This document shows positions 16,616-26,460 of a stretch of 64,000 bases of DNA, in pieces. The notes under the pieces were generated by a model that was given only the letters and a program-made list of their open reading frames with translations, was not told the origin of the DNA and did no database searches. The position numbers and the translations under genes are program-made. This stretch comes from Hyphomicrobium sulfonivorans (GTDB lineage: Bacteria; Pseudomonadota; Alphaproteobacteria; Rhizobiales; Hyphomicrobiaceae): positions 434,001 through 498,000 of the forward strand of contig NZ_PZPO01000001.1 of the NCBI RefSeq assembly GCF_013306565.1. Direction: 5' to 3'. How positions within the stretch are numbered: position 1 is the stretch's first letter; each line of letters begins with the position of its first letter.

Positions 16616-16720
16616 ATTCCGAAACGACTCCAAGCGCTTGATCCGACTCGCCTTCACCATTTCGCCTGCATCGGCAACAGATAAATTGCTGGCCAAGCGC
16701 AACTTTCCACAGTTAGAATC
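16615..16720 (+). promoter_or_regulatory. Cluster of four GANTC methylation sites in the ccrM leader
   Basis: GANTC, the CcrM target, occurs at 16615-16619 (GATTC), 16626-16630 (GACTC), 16645-16649 (GACTC) and 16716-16720 (GAATC), all within 106 bases upstream of ccrM. By base composition, well under one such site would be expected. In Caulobacter, methylation of GANTC sites in the ccrM promoter contributes to its cell-cycle control. A similar feedback is inferred here. Confidence 0.5.
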
Positions 16721-16765
16721 CAGCCAGTTCCGGCCGCTGCCGGGTGTGCTGTTCCCCTTACGTGA

Positions 16766-17905
<1,140 letters not shown>

Positions 17906-18091
17906 GTCAGCAAACGTACCATTCTTGCGACAATTGCGCCGGGGCAGACCTCCCGGCGCATAGCGCAGGCCGCAGTTGCCGGATGTTGTCAACTGCCGAG
18001 ATGTTAGTTGAATCTCGCCGCAGTAGACGACTGCGCTGCACGGGTCTAATCCAGTTCTGTTCATATCGTTATGAATGAATGGGGCGGGTGA

Positions 18092-19444
18092 ATGCGTCGT
18101 ATTTCGCTGAGAACCGATCGCCTGCTTGTCATCGGTGCAGGCCCGGTAGGTCTGGCGATGGCGGATGCGCTGAAGCAGCGCGGCGTTGCCTTCGACCTGA
18201 TTGACGCCAGCGACGGCGTCGGTGGCCTATGGCGCCACGGCGTCTATCAAGGCGTACACATCGTTTCATCAAAAAAATCGACCGCGTACACGCACTATCC
18301 GATGCCGGCGCATTATCCGGATTTTCCCAGCAGCACGCAGGTTCTGCGCTATCTGGAAAACTTTGCGCACGATCGCGATCTCGGCCCACACATTGAATTG
18401 CAGCGCAAGGTGGTGCGCGCCCAGCCGCTCGCCGACGAAAGCTGGCAGGTACGTTTTGATGACGGCGAGGAACGCACCTATCGCGGCATCGTCGTGTGCA
18501 ACGGCCACCACTGGGATCGGCGCATGCCGCGTTACCCGGGCCGCTTCACCGGTGGGTTCATCCATTCCGCTGATTACCGCGAACCCAAACAGCTTCAGGG
18601 CCAACGCGTGCTGGCGATCGGCGGCGGCAACTCCGGCTGCGATATTGCGTGCGAAGCCGCTCGCGTCGGCGCTTCATGCGACTGGAGCCTGCGCTCGGGC
18701 TATTGGTTCCTGCCCAAAACCGCATTCGGGCGCCCGCTGACCGATCTGCCGATCTGGAACCTGCCGGTCTTGATGCAGCGCATCATCCTGCGCGCGCTCA
18801 TCTCTGTCTTCATCGGCGACTATCGTCGTTACGGATTGCAGAAGCCCGACCACAAGCTGTTCGAACGTCACCCGGCTTTCGGCACCGATGTGTTGAACTA
18901 TCTGCGCCAGGGCCGCATTCGCCCGCGCGCAGATATTGCGCGGTTTTCCGGCACGCGCGTGCATTTCACCGATGGCAGCGTGGGCGAATATGATCTCGTC
19001 GTCGCCGCCACCGGCTTCAACAATTCCATCCCGTTCCTGCCGAAGGGGCTGGTCGCCATGGAAAATAACGTCCCGCAGCTTTACGGCGGCGCCTTCTCCC
19101 ACGCGGTCAAAAACCTCTACGTCATCGGCGCGGCCCAGCCGCGTAACGGCTTCGGAAGCCTTGTCGCGCCGGCCGCAAAGCTGTTCGCCGAACTGATCGA
19201 GATGCAAGACGAGATCGAGCTGCCGATCGGTTACGTCCTGAAGGAGCAGGGCATGCGCCTGCCGACCACGCCGCTGATCGATCCGGGCGCGGCACGACGC
19301 GAAATCCATCTGGCCAACTGGACGCTCTGGATGTTCAAGAAGCAGGCGCAAAAAATCGCCGAGACTAAGCCCCGGCCACCGTTCGATCCGTCGTTGTATG
19401 AGTTTGTGGGGGACGAAAACGGCCCCGTCGCCGTGAACCAATAG
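18092..19444 (+). CDS. Flavin-containing monooxygenase family protein
   Basis: A 450-residue class B flavoprotein. The FAD-binding GAGPVGLAMADAL sits at about residues 11-23. The family fingerprint F-x-G-x3-H-x3-Y is present as FTGGFIHSADY near 150. A second Rossmann GxGxxG for NADPH is seen in VLAIGGGNSGCDIA (about 171-184), and VVAATGFNNSIPF matches the ATG-containing motif. Known members oxygenate soft nucleophiles (N, S) or perform Baeyer-Villiger oxidation; the substrate here is not indicated. An intergenic stretch of 186 bases separates it from ccrM, so it is probably independently transcribed. The next gene converges on it. Confidence 0.88.
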   Translation: MRRISLRTDRLLVIGAGPVGLAMADALKQRGVAFDLIDASDGVGGLWRHGVYQGVHIVSSKKSTAYTHYPMPAHYPDFPSSTQVLRYLENFAHDRDLGPHIELQRKVVRAQPLADESWQVRFDDGEERTYRGIVVCNGHHWDRRMPRYPGRFTGGFIHSADYREPKQLQGQRVLAIGGGNSGCDIACEAARVGASCDWSLRSGYWFLPKTAFGRPLTDLPIWNLPVLMQRIILRALISVFIGDYRRYGLQKPDHKLFERHPAFGTDVLNYLRQGRIRPRADIARFSGTRVHFTDGSVGEYDLVVAATGFNNSIPFLPKGLVAMENNVPQLYGGAFSHAVKNLYVIGAAQPRNGFGSLVAPAAKLFAELIEMQDEIELPIGYVLKEQGMRLPTTPLIDPGAARREIHLANWTLWMFKKQAQKIAETKPRPPFDPSLYEFVGDENGPVAVNQ

Positions 19445-19522
19445 GCGTTGCTGGCCACTCGCAGCCATTGGCTGGGCTCACCGCAGCCAGCCGCCTTACG
19501 CGACGCCAACCTGGAACAGCAA

Positions 19523-19552
19523 GAGCCGGCCCGCGCGAAACGGACCGGCCTC
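19523..19552 (+). terminator. Imperfect GC-rich hairpin between convergent genes
   Basis: The arms GAGCCGGCCCG (from 19523) and CGGACCGGCCTC (to 19552) can pair with one bulge and one mismatch around CGCGAAA. It lies between the monooxygenase stop and the convergent small secreted protein gene. No T tract follows in either direction, so termination is only probable. Confidence 0.35.
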
Positions 19553-19584
19553 GATAATTCTATGCAGCTAAGGCGTAGCGCAGC

Positions 19585-19851
19585 CTACTGGCGACGGACG
19601 CGCTCACGATAGGGTGCATCCGAGGGGCGCACCTCACCGGTACGCTCGCGGTAGGCGAGGCCCGGATAGTACGGATAAGCATAGCCCTTGTAGTAGAAGA
19701 AATAGGGGCCCTGGTAATCCTGGGGCAGGCGGCGCCATTTCACCTCACCGGACGGGGTCCGGTAAAATTCGGCGCGAGCATCCGACTGGGGGACCGTGAA
19801 AACGGCCAAAGCGGCGAATGCCGCCAGAGCGAGAGCGAACGTGATCCGCAT
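19585..19851 (-). CDS. Small secreted protein, unknown function
   Basis: An 88-residue protein with a Sec signal peptide (MRITFALALAAFAALAVFTVP, cleavage near DARA). The mature part, of about 60 residues, is rich in Tyr, Pro and Arg: FYRTPSGEVKWRRLPQDY, YFFYYKGYAYPYYPGLAY, ending RERVRRQ. Aromatic-rich short secreted proteins of this type are common in Hyphomicrobiales, but I know of no assigned role. The ATG at 19851 has CGAGG six bases upstream; the ATG two codons earlier would place the site at zero distance. A periplasmic or surface location is inferred. Confidence 0.6.
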   Translation of the reverse strand: MRITFALALAAFAALAVFTVPQSDARAEFYRTPSGEVKWRRLPQDYQGPYFFYYKGYAYPYYPGLAYRERTGEVRPSDAPYRERVRRQ

Positions 19852-20046
19852 GGTCATCCTCGTATCAGCAATAGAGGACTACGGAACACAACCTCCCCCC
19901 GCGCCTCATTTTGGGAAAGTAACAACCCTTGCTTAACTAAGGGTGACTGCAATGCAACGCCCGCCGATCAATGCGAATCGGATCGGCCGTCGCATTTGGC
20001 GCTTTCCAGGCTGAGCCTACGCCCGCCACCGCAGAACCGCCGGCAT

Positions 20047-20544
20047 TTAAAGCCACCGGAACATCACCAATGCATCGACATAGCCCGCGGCCGGATGGTG
20101 AAACGCCTCCGGCAACCGGCCAACCTCCAGAATGCCCAGCGAACGCCAGAGATGGACGGCTGGCGCATTGGCCTCAACGACGAAATTGAACTGAACCGCC
20201 CTGAAGCCCCCGGCGCGGGCAGCATCCAAAGAATGCTCGGCCATTTTCCGCGCAATCCCCTGGCCTCGGTGCGCCCCTGAGGTTGCATAGCCGCAATTGG
20301 CCACGTGCGCGCCGCCGCCCGCCTGGTTGGCGCGCAGATAATAGGTGCCGACGATCTCACCGTCCTTCTCGACCACGAACGTCCGACGATCGGCGCCGGT
20401 CCAATAGGCCAGAGCCTCCCGCTCCGGCATGTCGCGAGGCAGCGCGTAGGTCTCGCCCGCGCGGATGATCGGCTCCAGAACACGCCACGCCCCCGGCGCA
20501 TCCCCTTCGACGAAGGGGCGGATCAACAGATCAGGGCGCTGCAC
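20047..20544 (-). CDS. GNAT family N-acetyltransferase
   Basis: A 165-residue acetyl-CoA-dependent N-acetyltransferase covering a single GNAT domain. The acetyl-CoA pyrophosphate loop is seen as GAHRGQGIARKMAEHSL (Q/RxxGxG/A form), preceded by the beta-strand pair EKDGEIVGTYYLRANQ and HVANCGYATS. VEANAPAVHLWRSLGILEVGRLPEAF is the usual C-terminal half. The relatives closest in pattern acetylate small amines or antibiotics, but nothing identifies the substrate. The start is a GTG at 20544 without an obvious ribosome-binding site. It is divergent from ku across 81 bases, which contain a 7-bp dyad that could regulate either gene. Confidence 0.85.
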   Translation of the reverse strand: MQRPDLLIRPFVEGDAPGAWRVLEPIIRAGETYALPRDMPEREALAYWTGADRRTFVVEKDGEIVGTYYLRANQAGGGAHVANCGYATSGAHRGQGIARKMAEHSLDAARAGGFRAVQFNFVVEANAPAVHLWRSLGILEVGRLPEAFHHPAAGYVDALVMFRWL

Positions 20545-20587
20545 GGCATCGATCGGGACGGAACCTTTTTCTCATCATTGACGTCAT

Positions 20588-20607
20588 AAGGTGGAGGCCA
20601 CCACCTT
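20588..20607. promoter_or_regulatory. 7-bp inverted repeat in the GNAT-ku divergent region
   Basis: AAGGTGG at 20588-20594 and CCACCTT at 20601-20607 form a perfect dyad with a six-base spacer, 19 bases before the ku start codon. Its position between divergent genes suits an operator. It could instead be an mRNA hairpin near the ku ribosome-binding site (GGAG at about 20615). The binding protein is unknown. Confidence 0.35.
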
Positions 20608-20625
20608 GAGTTTGCGGAGTAGACG

Positions 20626-21531
20626 ATGGCCGCGCGTGCATATTGGAAGGGCTTCCTGCGGCTATCGCTGGTGTCGATAGCCGTTGAAATTTACAACGCG
20701 GTCGAGAGCAAATCCGAGATCTCGTTCCGGCAAATCCACAAGCCCTCCGGCAAGCGCGTCAATTACACCAAGACGGTGCAGGGCGTTGGCGAAATCCAGA
20801 ACGCCGACATCGTGAAAGGCTATGAGGTCGACGCGGATACTTACGTCGTGCTCGATCCGGACGAGATCGACGCCGTAAAACTTGAAAGCAAAAAGACGAT
20901 AGACCTCGTCAAATTCGTCGACAGTTCAGAAATCGACCCGCGCTTTTTTGAGCGGCCATATTACATCGCCCCCGCTGATCAGCATGCCGCCGAAGGCTAT
21001 GTCGTCATTCGAGATGCGCTGCGGAAGACCGAAAAGACCGGCCTGGCTCAGCTCACCATCGGCGGGCGCGAATGGCTCGTGGCTATCTCGGCGCTGGAAG
21101 ACGGGCTGCTGATGGAAATGCTGCGCTATGCAGATGAGTTAAAAGAGGCGCCCCAGTTTTTCGCCGAAGTGCCCGACATCAAGCCTGACAAGGAAATGAT
21201 CGACCTGGCGATTGAACTCATCGGCCGTAAATCCGGCACGTTCAAACCCAAGGAATTTGAAAACCATTACGCGGCGGCCCTGCGTGAGTTGATCAACAAA
21301 AAGCTCAAAGGCCAGAAGATCGTGGCCCCGCATGAGGAGCCGCCGCCTGGCAGCGCGAAGGTCATCGATCTGATGTCGGCGCTGCGCAAATCAATCGGCG
21401 AGGGCGGCTCTGCCAAAGGCCGCGGCGGTGGTGGTGAAAGTTCGCCGAAAGCCAAGACATCGGCCCGATCGACGCCGGCCCGGCGTGCTGCATCGACTAC
21501 CACCAAACGCACGACCAAAAAGCGAGCCTGA
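20626..21531 (+). CDS. ku: Ku protein, non-homologous end joining
   Basis: A 301-residue bacterial Ku that forms a homodimeric ring on DNA double-strand ends and recruits the ligase LigD. It opens with ARAYWKGFLRLSLVSIAVEIYNA, and continues with the core ISFRQIHKPSGKRVNYTKTVQG, KGYEVDADTYVVLDPDEIDAVKLES and DPRFFERPYYIAPAD, all well conserved in the family. The C-terminal 50 residues are a Lys/Arg/Ser/Thr/Gly-rich basic tail, as in many bacterial Ku proteins, where it assists DNA binding or threading. GGAG lies eight bases before the ATG. No ligD is present in this window, so its partner must be elsewhere. Confidence 0.95.
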   Translation: MAARAYWKGFLRLSLVSIAVEIYNAVESKSEISFRQIHKPSGKRVNYTKTVQGVGEIQNADIVKGYEVDADTYVVLDPDEIDAVKLESKKTIDLVKFVDSSEIDPRFFERPYYIAPADQHAAEGYVVIRDALRKTEKTGLAQLTIGGREWLVAISALEDGLLMEMLRYADELKEAPQFFAEVPDIKPDKEMIDLAIELIGRKSGTFKPKEFENHYAAALRELINKKLKGQKIVAPHEEPPPGSAKVIDLMSALRKSIGEGGSAKGRGGGGESSPKAKTSARSTPARRAASTTTKRTTKKRA

Positions 21532-21856
21532 GCCTCTGCAGCGCTCGGATCGCATTCAATCGCACGGAGCAATCCGCCGTGTTCGATCCCGCGAAGCGCA
21601 GCTTCAAACGCGCGTCGGAACAGTGCTCAAATCGGGTGAAAGCCGAAAATTGCTTCGCCAAGAGAGTTAATACGTCGCGACAAAACGCATCCGCTGATCA
21701 CCGCGTAAAATTGAAAGCTTACATGTAATACGGGCAACTAGAGGTTTAATGAAAAGTATATTGCAGCAAGTTGCATTTCTTTGATTGGCGCAACCATTCC
21801 CCTGCCCAGTTGTTCATGCAAAAGAGCCTCCCGTCGAAGCAACCCCGGGAGGTCCC
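21532..21856. other. Intergenic region between ku and the RlpA-like gene
   Basis: The left half is normal-GC sequence without a convincing gene. The right half, from about 21665, is noticeably A/T-rich and contains short repeats of TTGCA around AGCAAGTTGCATTTC, consistent with a promoter for the RlpA-like gene. I see no hairpin terminator with a T run after ku. Confidence 0.4.
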
Positions 21857-22231
21857 ATGCAAGCTCTATTTTCTGGATTGATTGCAATTGCTACAGCCGT
21901 CGCCCTGCTGCCGGCCTCGAACGCCAACGCGCAGACCGGCATCGCATCACACTATTCCAACCTGAAAGTGACCGCGAGCGGTCGCTCCTACAGCGCCGGT
22001 GATATGGTCGCTGCACACCGCAGCCTGCCGTTTGGCACCAAGCTGCGCGTGAAGAATGTCCGCAACGGCCGTTCCGTGGTCGTGACCATCGTGGACCGTG
22101 GCCCGTTCATCAAGGGTCGCATCATCGATCTCTCCAAGGGCGCTGCTAACGCGCTTGGCTTCTCGGGCCTGCAGAAGGTCCACCTCTCGGTTGTCAAGAA
22201 GGGCGACGGACGCCGCGGCGTTCGCCACTAA
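21857..22231 (+). CDS. RlpA-like protein, minimal form (signal peptide plus double-psi barrel)
   Basis: A 124-residue exported protein. Residues 1-25 are a Sec signal ([22 protein letters not shown]). The rest is a single double-psi beta-barrel of the RlpA type: [44 protein letters not shown], then [16 protein letters not shown]. In known RlpA the DRGPF aspartate acts in lytic transglycosylation of denuded glycan at the septum. The C-terminal SPOR domain of larger RlpA proteins is missing and no lipobox is seen, so it is probably soluble in the periplasm. The ATG at 21857 has GGGAGGT close upstream, which decides the start over a longer frame. Confidence 0.85.
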   Translation: MQALFSGLIAIATAVALLPASNANAQTGIASHYSNLKVTASGRSYSAGDMVAAHRSLPFGTKLRVKNVRNGRSVVVTIVDRGPFIKGRIIDLSKGAANALGFSGLQKVHLSVVKKGDGRRGVRH

Positions 22232-22341
22232 GCTTCTGTCTGGCCGCGCGCAACGCGTGCCCTTCAGCAAATGCCCGGGCCGTGATCGCGATCATCAACC
22301 CGACACAGCGCATTTGCTGAGACAGATGCCCTTGACCGAGC

Positions 22342-22376
22342 AACGCCCTTCGGCTTCCCCCGCCGGAGGGCGTTTT
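22342..22376 (+). terminator. Rho-independent terminator after the RlpA-like gene
   Basis: AACGCCCTTCGGC at 22342-22354 pairs with GCCGGAGGGCGTT at 22362-22374 (13 pairs including one G-T) and is followed by TTCATTTT. It lies about 110 bases past the RlpA-like stop. Confidence 0.75.
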
Positions 22377-22445
22377 CATTTTGAAGCATGTTTTAGCGGT
22401 CAGACGACGAACAATTGGATTACCTGCGCAACCGGCGAAATAGTT

Positions 22446-22476
22446 TTGACAGCCATACATAATATTCACAGTTTAT
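22446..22476 (+). promoter_or_regulatory. Candidate sigma-70 promoter of the EAL gene
   Basis: A perfect TTGACA at 22446-22451 sits in an unusually A/T-rich stretch. A possible -10 (TTTATC, 22472-22477) is at a slightly long spacing. It lies about 80 bases before the EAL gene start and just after the terminator of the previous gene. Confidence 0.35.
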
Positions 22477-22530
22477 CAGGCACTATGACGGCTCAACCCG
22501 CTGCGCTGCAACAAACAAAAACAAGCCGCC

Positions 22531-24135
22531 ATGTCTGCGATCGCACGCGCCCTCGTTTCCGGGCACCATCAACGACTGCTCCGCTTTCTGCTGTGGTGTG
22601 GCATCTTCGGTGCCATGCTGCTGGTCGGTTATGGTTTTATCCTGTGGCAGGTGTCGAGCCTGATGCACCAGCGGCAGCAGGAAGAGTTACAGCGCACGTC
22701 GGCGGTGCACCAAAACGCGATACGCACATTGCGTTTGCTGAACGACAACGTGACCGGCATTCCGTGTTCGCAGCAATTCCGCATGCAAATGCTGCGCGTT
22801 GCATTCCTGCCGGATGGCCTGAATGAATTCCTCTATGCGCCCGATGGGCGCGTTCAGTGTTCAACCAGCCAGATTGCTTTCAATCCGCCAATCTCCCTGG
22901 GACAGACCGATGTCGTTATTCCCGGCCCCAACCATATAAGCTGGCGCATTCAACGAAACCTGGAACCGATAGGGCTATCAGGCGCGATCGGAAGCATCGC
23001 TCAACTCGGCAACTACGCCGTAGCCATCCCACCCTATGCGAAAAAGGCTCAGGATCTGCCCTGGCTGAAATCGGAACTTGTGGCTGTCTCCGCAGATAAA
23101 AGTTGGCACCTGGCCGGCAAGCGGGGTCTTTACGCCGGCTTCAAAGATCCAAAACCGCAGACCTGGAACGCCCGCCTGAGTACGCTGTCGTCCGAAACCT
23201 GCGACGAATACGGACTGCATTGCGTGGCCTCGAAGGCAGACCTGTTCGGTTGGGCCAACAGCGCCATCACCATTCTCGCTTCCACCGTGGTCCTGACGGC
23301 GCTGTTCGCATGGATACTGGCGAACAATATTCTTTCCTGGCTGCGTAACTACTGGTCGTTCGAAGCGCGCTTTCTGCGCTGCCTGAATGCTGAAACGATC
23401 GCCGCTCTATACCAGCCGATCATCGATCTGAAGTCCGACAAGATCACCGCAATTGAAGTTCTGGCCCGCTGGAAGGACGTCGATGACACGCTTGTCAGCC
23501 CGGCGAAGTTCATCGACATCGTTGCCAAATCAGGCCGCACCGCAGAATTCACGCAACTGATCGCGGACCGCGCCTTTGACGAACTCATGCGCGAGCCGTT
23601 GAGCGACGATGTGCTGGAGATCAACTTCAACGTTTTCGCCTGCGACTTCGATTGCCAACGCATATTGAAGATCTTCAGCAAGTTTCTTGAGCAATCCGAC
23701 CGTTTCTGCCTCGCCATCGAACTGATCGAGTTCCACGAGATCGATTTCGACAAGGCTCAGGCCACTATCGAGGCACTCTCCGCTCACGGTGTAAGAACCT
23801 ACATCGATGACTTCGGCACCGGTTATTCCAGCATTGAAAGGGTGGCGCGGCTTGCCGTTGATGGCGTGAAGCTTGACCGCTCGTTCGCCATGTCACCGCC
23901 CGACAGCATCATGGGGCGCATGCTGGTGCAGGTGATCGAGATGGTGAAGCTCTCCGACCGCTCGATCATCGTTGAAGGCGTCGAAACCCAGGCAAGGCTG
24001 GAACTGCTGCGCTCAACGGGAATGGTTGAATTCGTCCAGGGTTACGGCATCTCGCCGCCGGTCAACATCGCTGCCATGCGCAAGCTGCTGGCCGACGACA
24101 ATCCAATCTGGAAACGGAAAGCACGGGCGGCCTGA
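22531..24135 (+). CDS. Membrane-bound c-di-GMP phosphodiesterase, CSS-EAL type
   Basis: A 534-residue inner-membrane protein. Two transmembrane helices (about 17-43 and 240-268) flank a periplasmic domain that contains the paired cysteines of the CSS motif: PCSQ near residue 90 and VQCSTS near 110. In known CSS-EAL proteins these form a DsbA-dependent disulfide that controls activity. The cytosolic EAL domain follows. EVLARW at 309 replaces the literal EAL but keeps the metal-binding Glu. LEINFN, AIELIE, DDFGTG (426-431), VKLDRSF and VEGVET are all intact, so hydrolysis of c-di-GMP is likely. No GGDEF domain is present. The start lacks a clear ribosome-binding site and is tentative. Confidence 0.88.
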   Translation: MSAIARALVSGHHQRLLRFLLWCGIFGAMLLVGYGFILWQVSSLMHQRQQEELQRTSAVHQNAIRTLRLLNDNVTGIPCSQQFRMQMLRVAFLPDGLNEFLYAPDGRVQCSTSQIAFNPPISLGQTDVVIPGPNHISWRIQRNLEPIGLSGAIGSIAQLGNYAVAIPPYAKKAQDLPWLKSELVAVSADKSWHLAGKRGLYAGFKDPKPQTWNARLSTLSSETCDEYGLHCVASKADLFGWANSAITILASTVVLTALFAWILANNILSWLRNYWSFEARFLRCLNAETIAALYQPIIDLKSDKITAIEVLARWKDVDDTLVSPAKFIDIVAKSGRTAEFTQLIADRAFDELMREPLSDDVLEINFNVFACDFDCQRILKIFSKFLEQSDRFCLAIELIEFHEIDFDKAQATIEALSAHGVRTYIDDFGTGYSSIERVARLAVDGVKLDRSFAMSPPDSIMGRMLVQVIEMVKLSDRSIIVEGVETQARLELLRSTGMVEFVQGYGISPPVNIAAMRKLLADDNPIWKRKARAA

Positions 24136-24338
24136 CAGCTCCGCCCCAGCTACCGGCACCCGACAAGCACATTTCCCGCATATCAGCCATTTCAGGAACG
24201 GCGCACCGCACTGACGCTTGATTAAAGCGGATAACCCACCTGCTCCGCGCCTCAGCTCAAGGCTGCGCCTTTATTTCAGCCAAACTTTCGCCACTATGGC
24301 CGATGGACAGCCATCGGAAGATTGCGGGGGAGGCTGAA

Positions 24339-26375
24339 ATGGCTTTCAAGTTTCAGGGTCGGTGCCAGATTCAGGCTTTGCGCCAGCTCCAGGTTTGGTG
24401 CCAACGGTCGCGTTATCGCTCCGCTCCACATAATCCGAGCAGGGCCAGTGTGATCGCGACGTTGTCATTCGCAATCGCCACTCTGCTAGCCGCTGTCCCA
24501 GCGACAGCGGAAACTGCGAACGGCCATTGCGAAGATGTAGGCGTCGCCGTGCTGGCGTCACCGCACGCGCCATGGAAAGGCGCTCCACTCCGCGTCCTGT
24601 TCTCCACTGAAGCGCCGCTGCAGGGCGAGCTGTCGCTCATCGCCCCCAATGGCAAGGTGGCCGCGAAATCCGACGCACGCCTCGGTGGCCCGCCATACGT
24701 CTGGTTTGCTGAGGTCCCCGCTCCGGCGGCAGGCGAATGGAAAGCAAAGCTGCTGCGCACCAACGTCGAGGGCGACTGTTCGACCATCATTCATCCGATC
24801 ACCGTGCGGGCCAAGGCCAGCGCGTCACCACGCCAGACACAGGACAGCGTCTGGCCTATCCGCGCCGCATGGGATCGTCCGACCGAAAACCTCTATTCCG
24901 CCTGGATCGAGAAGCTGTTCGATGCGCCGCTCGACGAGCAGCCGTCGTGGAAGGCGCTGCATGACGTGCTGCGCGACCGCCAGCGCAACGTGTTGTTCGA
25001 CCATCTCGGCCTGCGCGAAGACCAGCAGAAGCTTTTCATCCGCCCCGATTGCGCCGACCTGCCCTACTTCCTGCGCGCCTACTTTGCTTTCAAGCTTGGT
25101 CTGCCATTCGGCTATGCAAAATGCAATCGCGGTGGTGGCGGCAAGGCACCGCAATGCCACGCGTGGTGGAACATCAAGAACGAAGAACCGCCGCCGGAGC
25201 CGCCCGCACCGAAAACTCCGCCGCCTGCAGCCGACTTCTTCTCGCTGTTCACCGGATCGACGCCGAAAAAGCCTGAGCAAGTGAAGCAATCACTGCGTCC
25301 ACCGGGGCTGGTACCGTCGTTCGGCTACTATCTGCGCACAACCGTCGCCAACGGCGTTCATTCCGGCTCCGGCCGCACAGCGAACACCGACGACCGCACC
25401 GATTACTATCCGGTGCCCCTGAAGGAAGACACGCTGCGTCCCGGCACGGTTTACGCCGACCCATACGGACATCTGCTCGTCATCACCAAGCGCGTGCCGC
25501 AAACCGAAGACGGCGCGGGTGTGTTCCTGGCAGTAGACGGCCAGCCGGACGGAACCATTGCGCGCAAACGCTTCTGGCGCGGCAACTTCCTGTTCGCACA
25601 AGACCCCGCCCTCGGCAGCCCCGGCTTCAAGCGTTTCCGTCCGGTCGTCATGTCGCGCGATGGCACCCTGCGCCGTCTGACGAACAAGGAAATTGCTGCG
25701 CACGCTGACTATGGCGATTTCTCGCTTGAGCAATCCGATCTTGATCTCGAAGCCTTTTACGACCGCATGGACGAGTTGATGTCGCCACGGCCGCTCGATC
25801 CGCTGCGCGCCATGCAGGAGGCGATCACGGCGCTCGACGAGCAGGTCAACGCGCGCGTTACGTCGGTTGAGAACGGGCGCAAATATCAGGTGGGCGGCGG
25901 CCGCGAGGTGGCGATGCCGGATGGGGCTTCGATCTTCGAGACCACCGGACCGTGGGAAGACTTCGCCACCCCGTCGCGCGATCTGCGGTTGCTGATCGCG
26001 ATCGATGTCGTGCGCAAATTCCCCGAGCGCGTGGCCCGGCGTCCGGAGCGTTACGCCATGCCGGCCGGTAAAACCGCGGCCGATGTGAAAGCCGAGCTTG
26101 AAAATGTACTGGCGACGGAGCTGAAGGCGCGCAGTTTCACTTATACGCGCACCGATGGCTCGCCGTGGAAGCTGACGCTGCAGGATGTGGTGGAGCGCAC
26201 GCCGAATCTGGAGATGGCTTACAACATCAACGACTGCGTGGAACTGCGTTGGGGCGCATCGGCGGACAGCGACGAAGCCGCCACCTGCAAGCGCCGCGCA
26301 CCCGGAACGCAGCGCCAGAAAATGACCGAATACCGCGAGTGGTTCTCCGAGCGCCGCCGCCCACCAAGGGGTTAA
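24339..26375 (+). CDS. Large secreted protein with papain-like (NlpC/P60-type) Cys-His pattern
   Basis: A 678-residue protein with an N-terminal basic leader and a hydrophobic signal (IATLSFAIATLLAAVPATAETA, cleavage near residue 58). Residues 60-160 form a beta-rich domain with two cysteines. A segment CADLPYFLRAYFAFKLGLPFGY starts at Cys238, and a later DPYGHLLVITKR contains His378. A nucleophilic Cys at a helix start, then a strand His after Gly, is the order seen in NlpC/P60 and papain-like enzymes. A cysteine hydrolase or amidase is therefore possible but not shown. A Pro-rich insert lies near 270-310. The ATG at 24339 has GGGGGAGG five bases upstream. The last eight codons lie within the direct repeat bounding the adjacent cassette. 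Confidence 0.7.
   Translation: MAFKFQGRCQIQALRQLQVWCQRSRYRSAPHNPSRASVIATLSFAIATLLAAVPATAETANGHCEDVGVAVLASPHAPWKGAPLRVLFSTEAPLQGELSLIAPNGKVAAKSDARLGGPPYVWFAEVPAPAAGEWKAKLLRTNVEGDCSTIIHPITVRAKASASPRQTQDSVWPIRAAWDRPTENLYSAWIEKLFDAPLDEQPSWKALHDVLRDRQRNVLFDHLGLREDQQKLFIRPDCADLPYFLRAYFAFKLGLPFGYAKCNRGGGGKAPQCHAWWNIKNEEPPPEPPAPKTPPPAADFFSLFTGSTPKKPEQVKQSLRPPGLVPSFGYYLRTTVANGVHSGSGRTANTDDRTDYYPVPLKEDTLRPGTVYADPYGHLLVITKRVPQTEDGAGVFLAVDGQPDGTIARKRFWRGNFLFAQDPALGSPGFKRFRPVVMSRDGTLRRLTNKEIAAHADYGDFSLEQSDLDLEAFYDRMDELMSPRPLDPLRAMQEAITALDEQVNARVTSVENGRKYQVGGGREVAMPDGASIFETTGPWEDFATPSRDLRLLIAIDVVRKFPERVARRPERYAMPAGKTAADVKAELENVLATELKARSFTYTRTDGSPWKLTLQDVVERTPNLEMAYNINDCVELRWGASADSDEAATCKRRAPGTQRQKMTEYREWFSERRRPPRG
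26349..26374 (+). repeat. Left 26-bp direct repeat of the inserted cassette
   Basis: The 26 bases here begin GAGCGCCGCCGCCCACC and end AAGGGGTTA. They are identical to 28097-28122, while the flanking bases differ on both sides. This copy spans the last codons (…RRRPPRG) and most of the stop codon of the secreted protein gene, so the gene is intact despite the insertion. Confidence 0.9.
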
Positions 26376-26460
26376 TATACGTTAACAAAGTAGTTGCGCC
26401 GAGCACAACTGCGCGGCATCCTCGGCCTCATATTACGCGTAAGAGTAATGGGGTGGCGTT

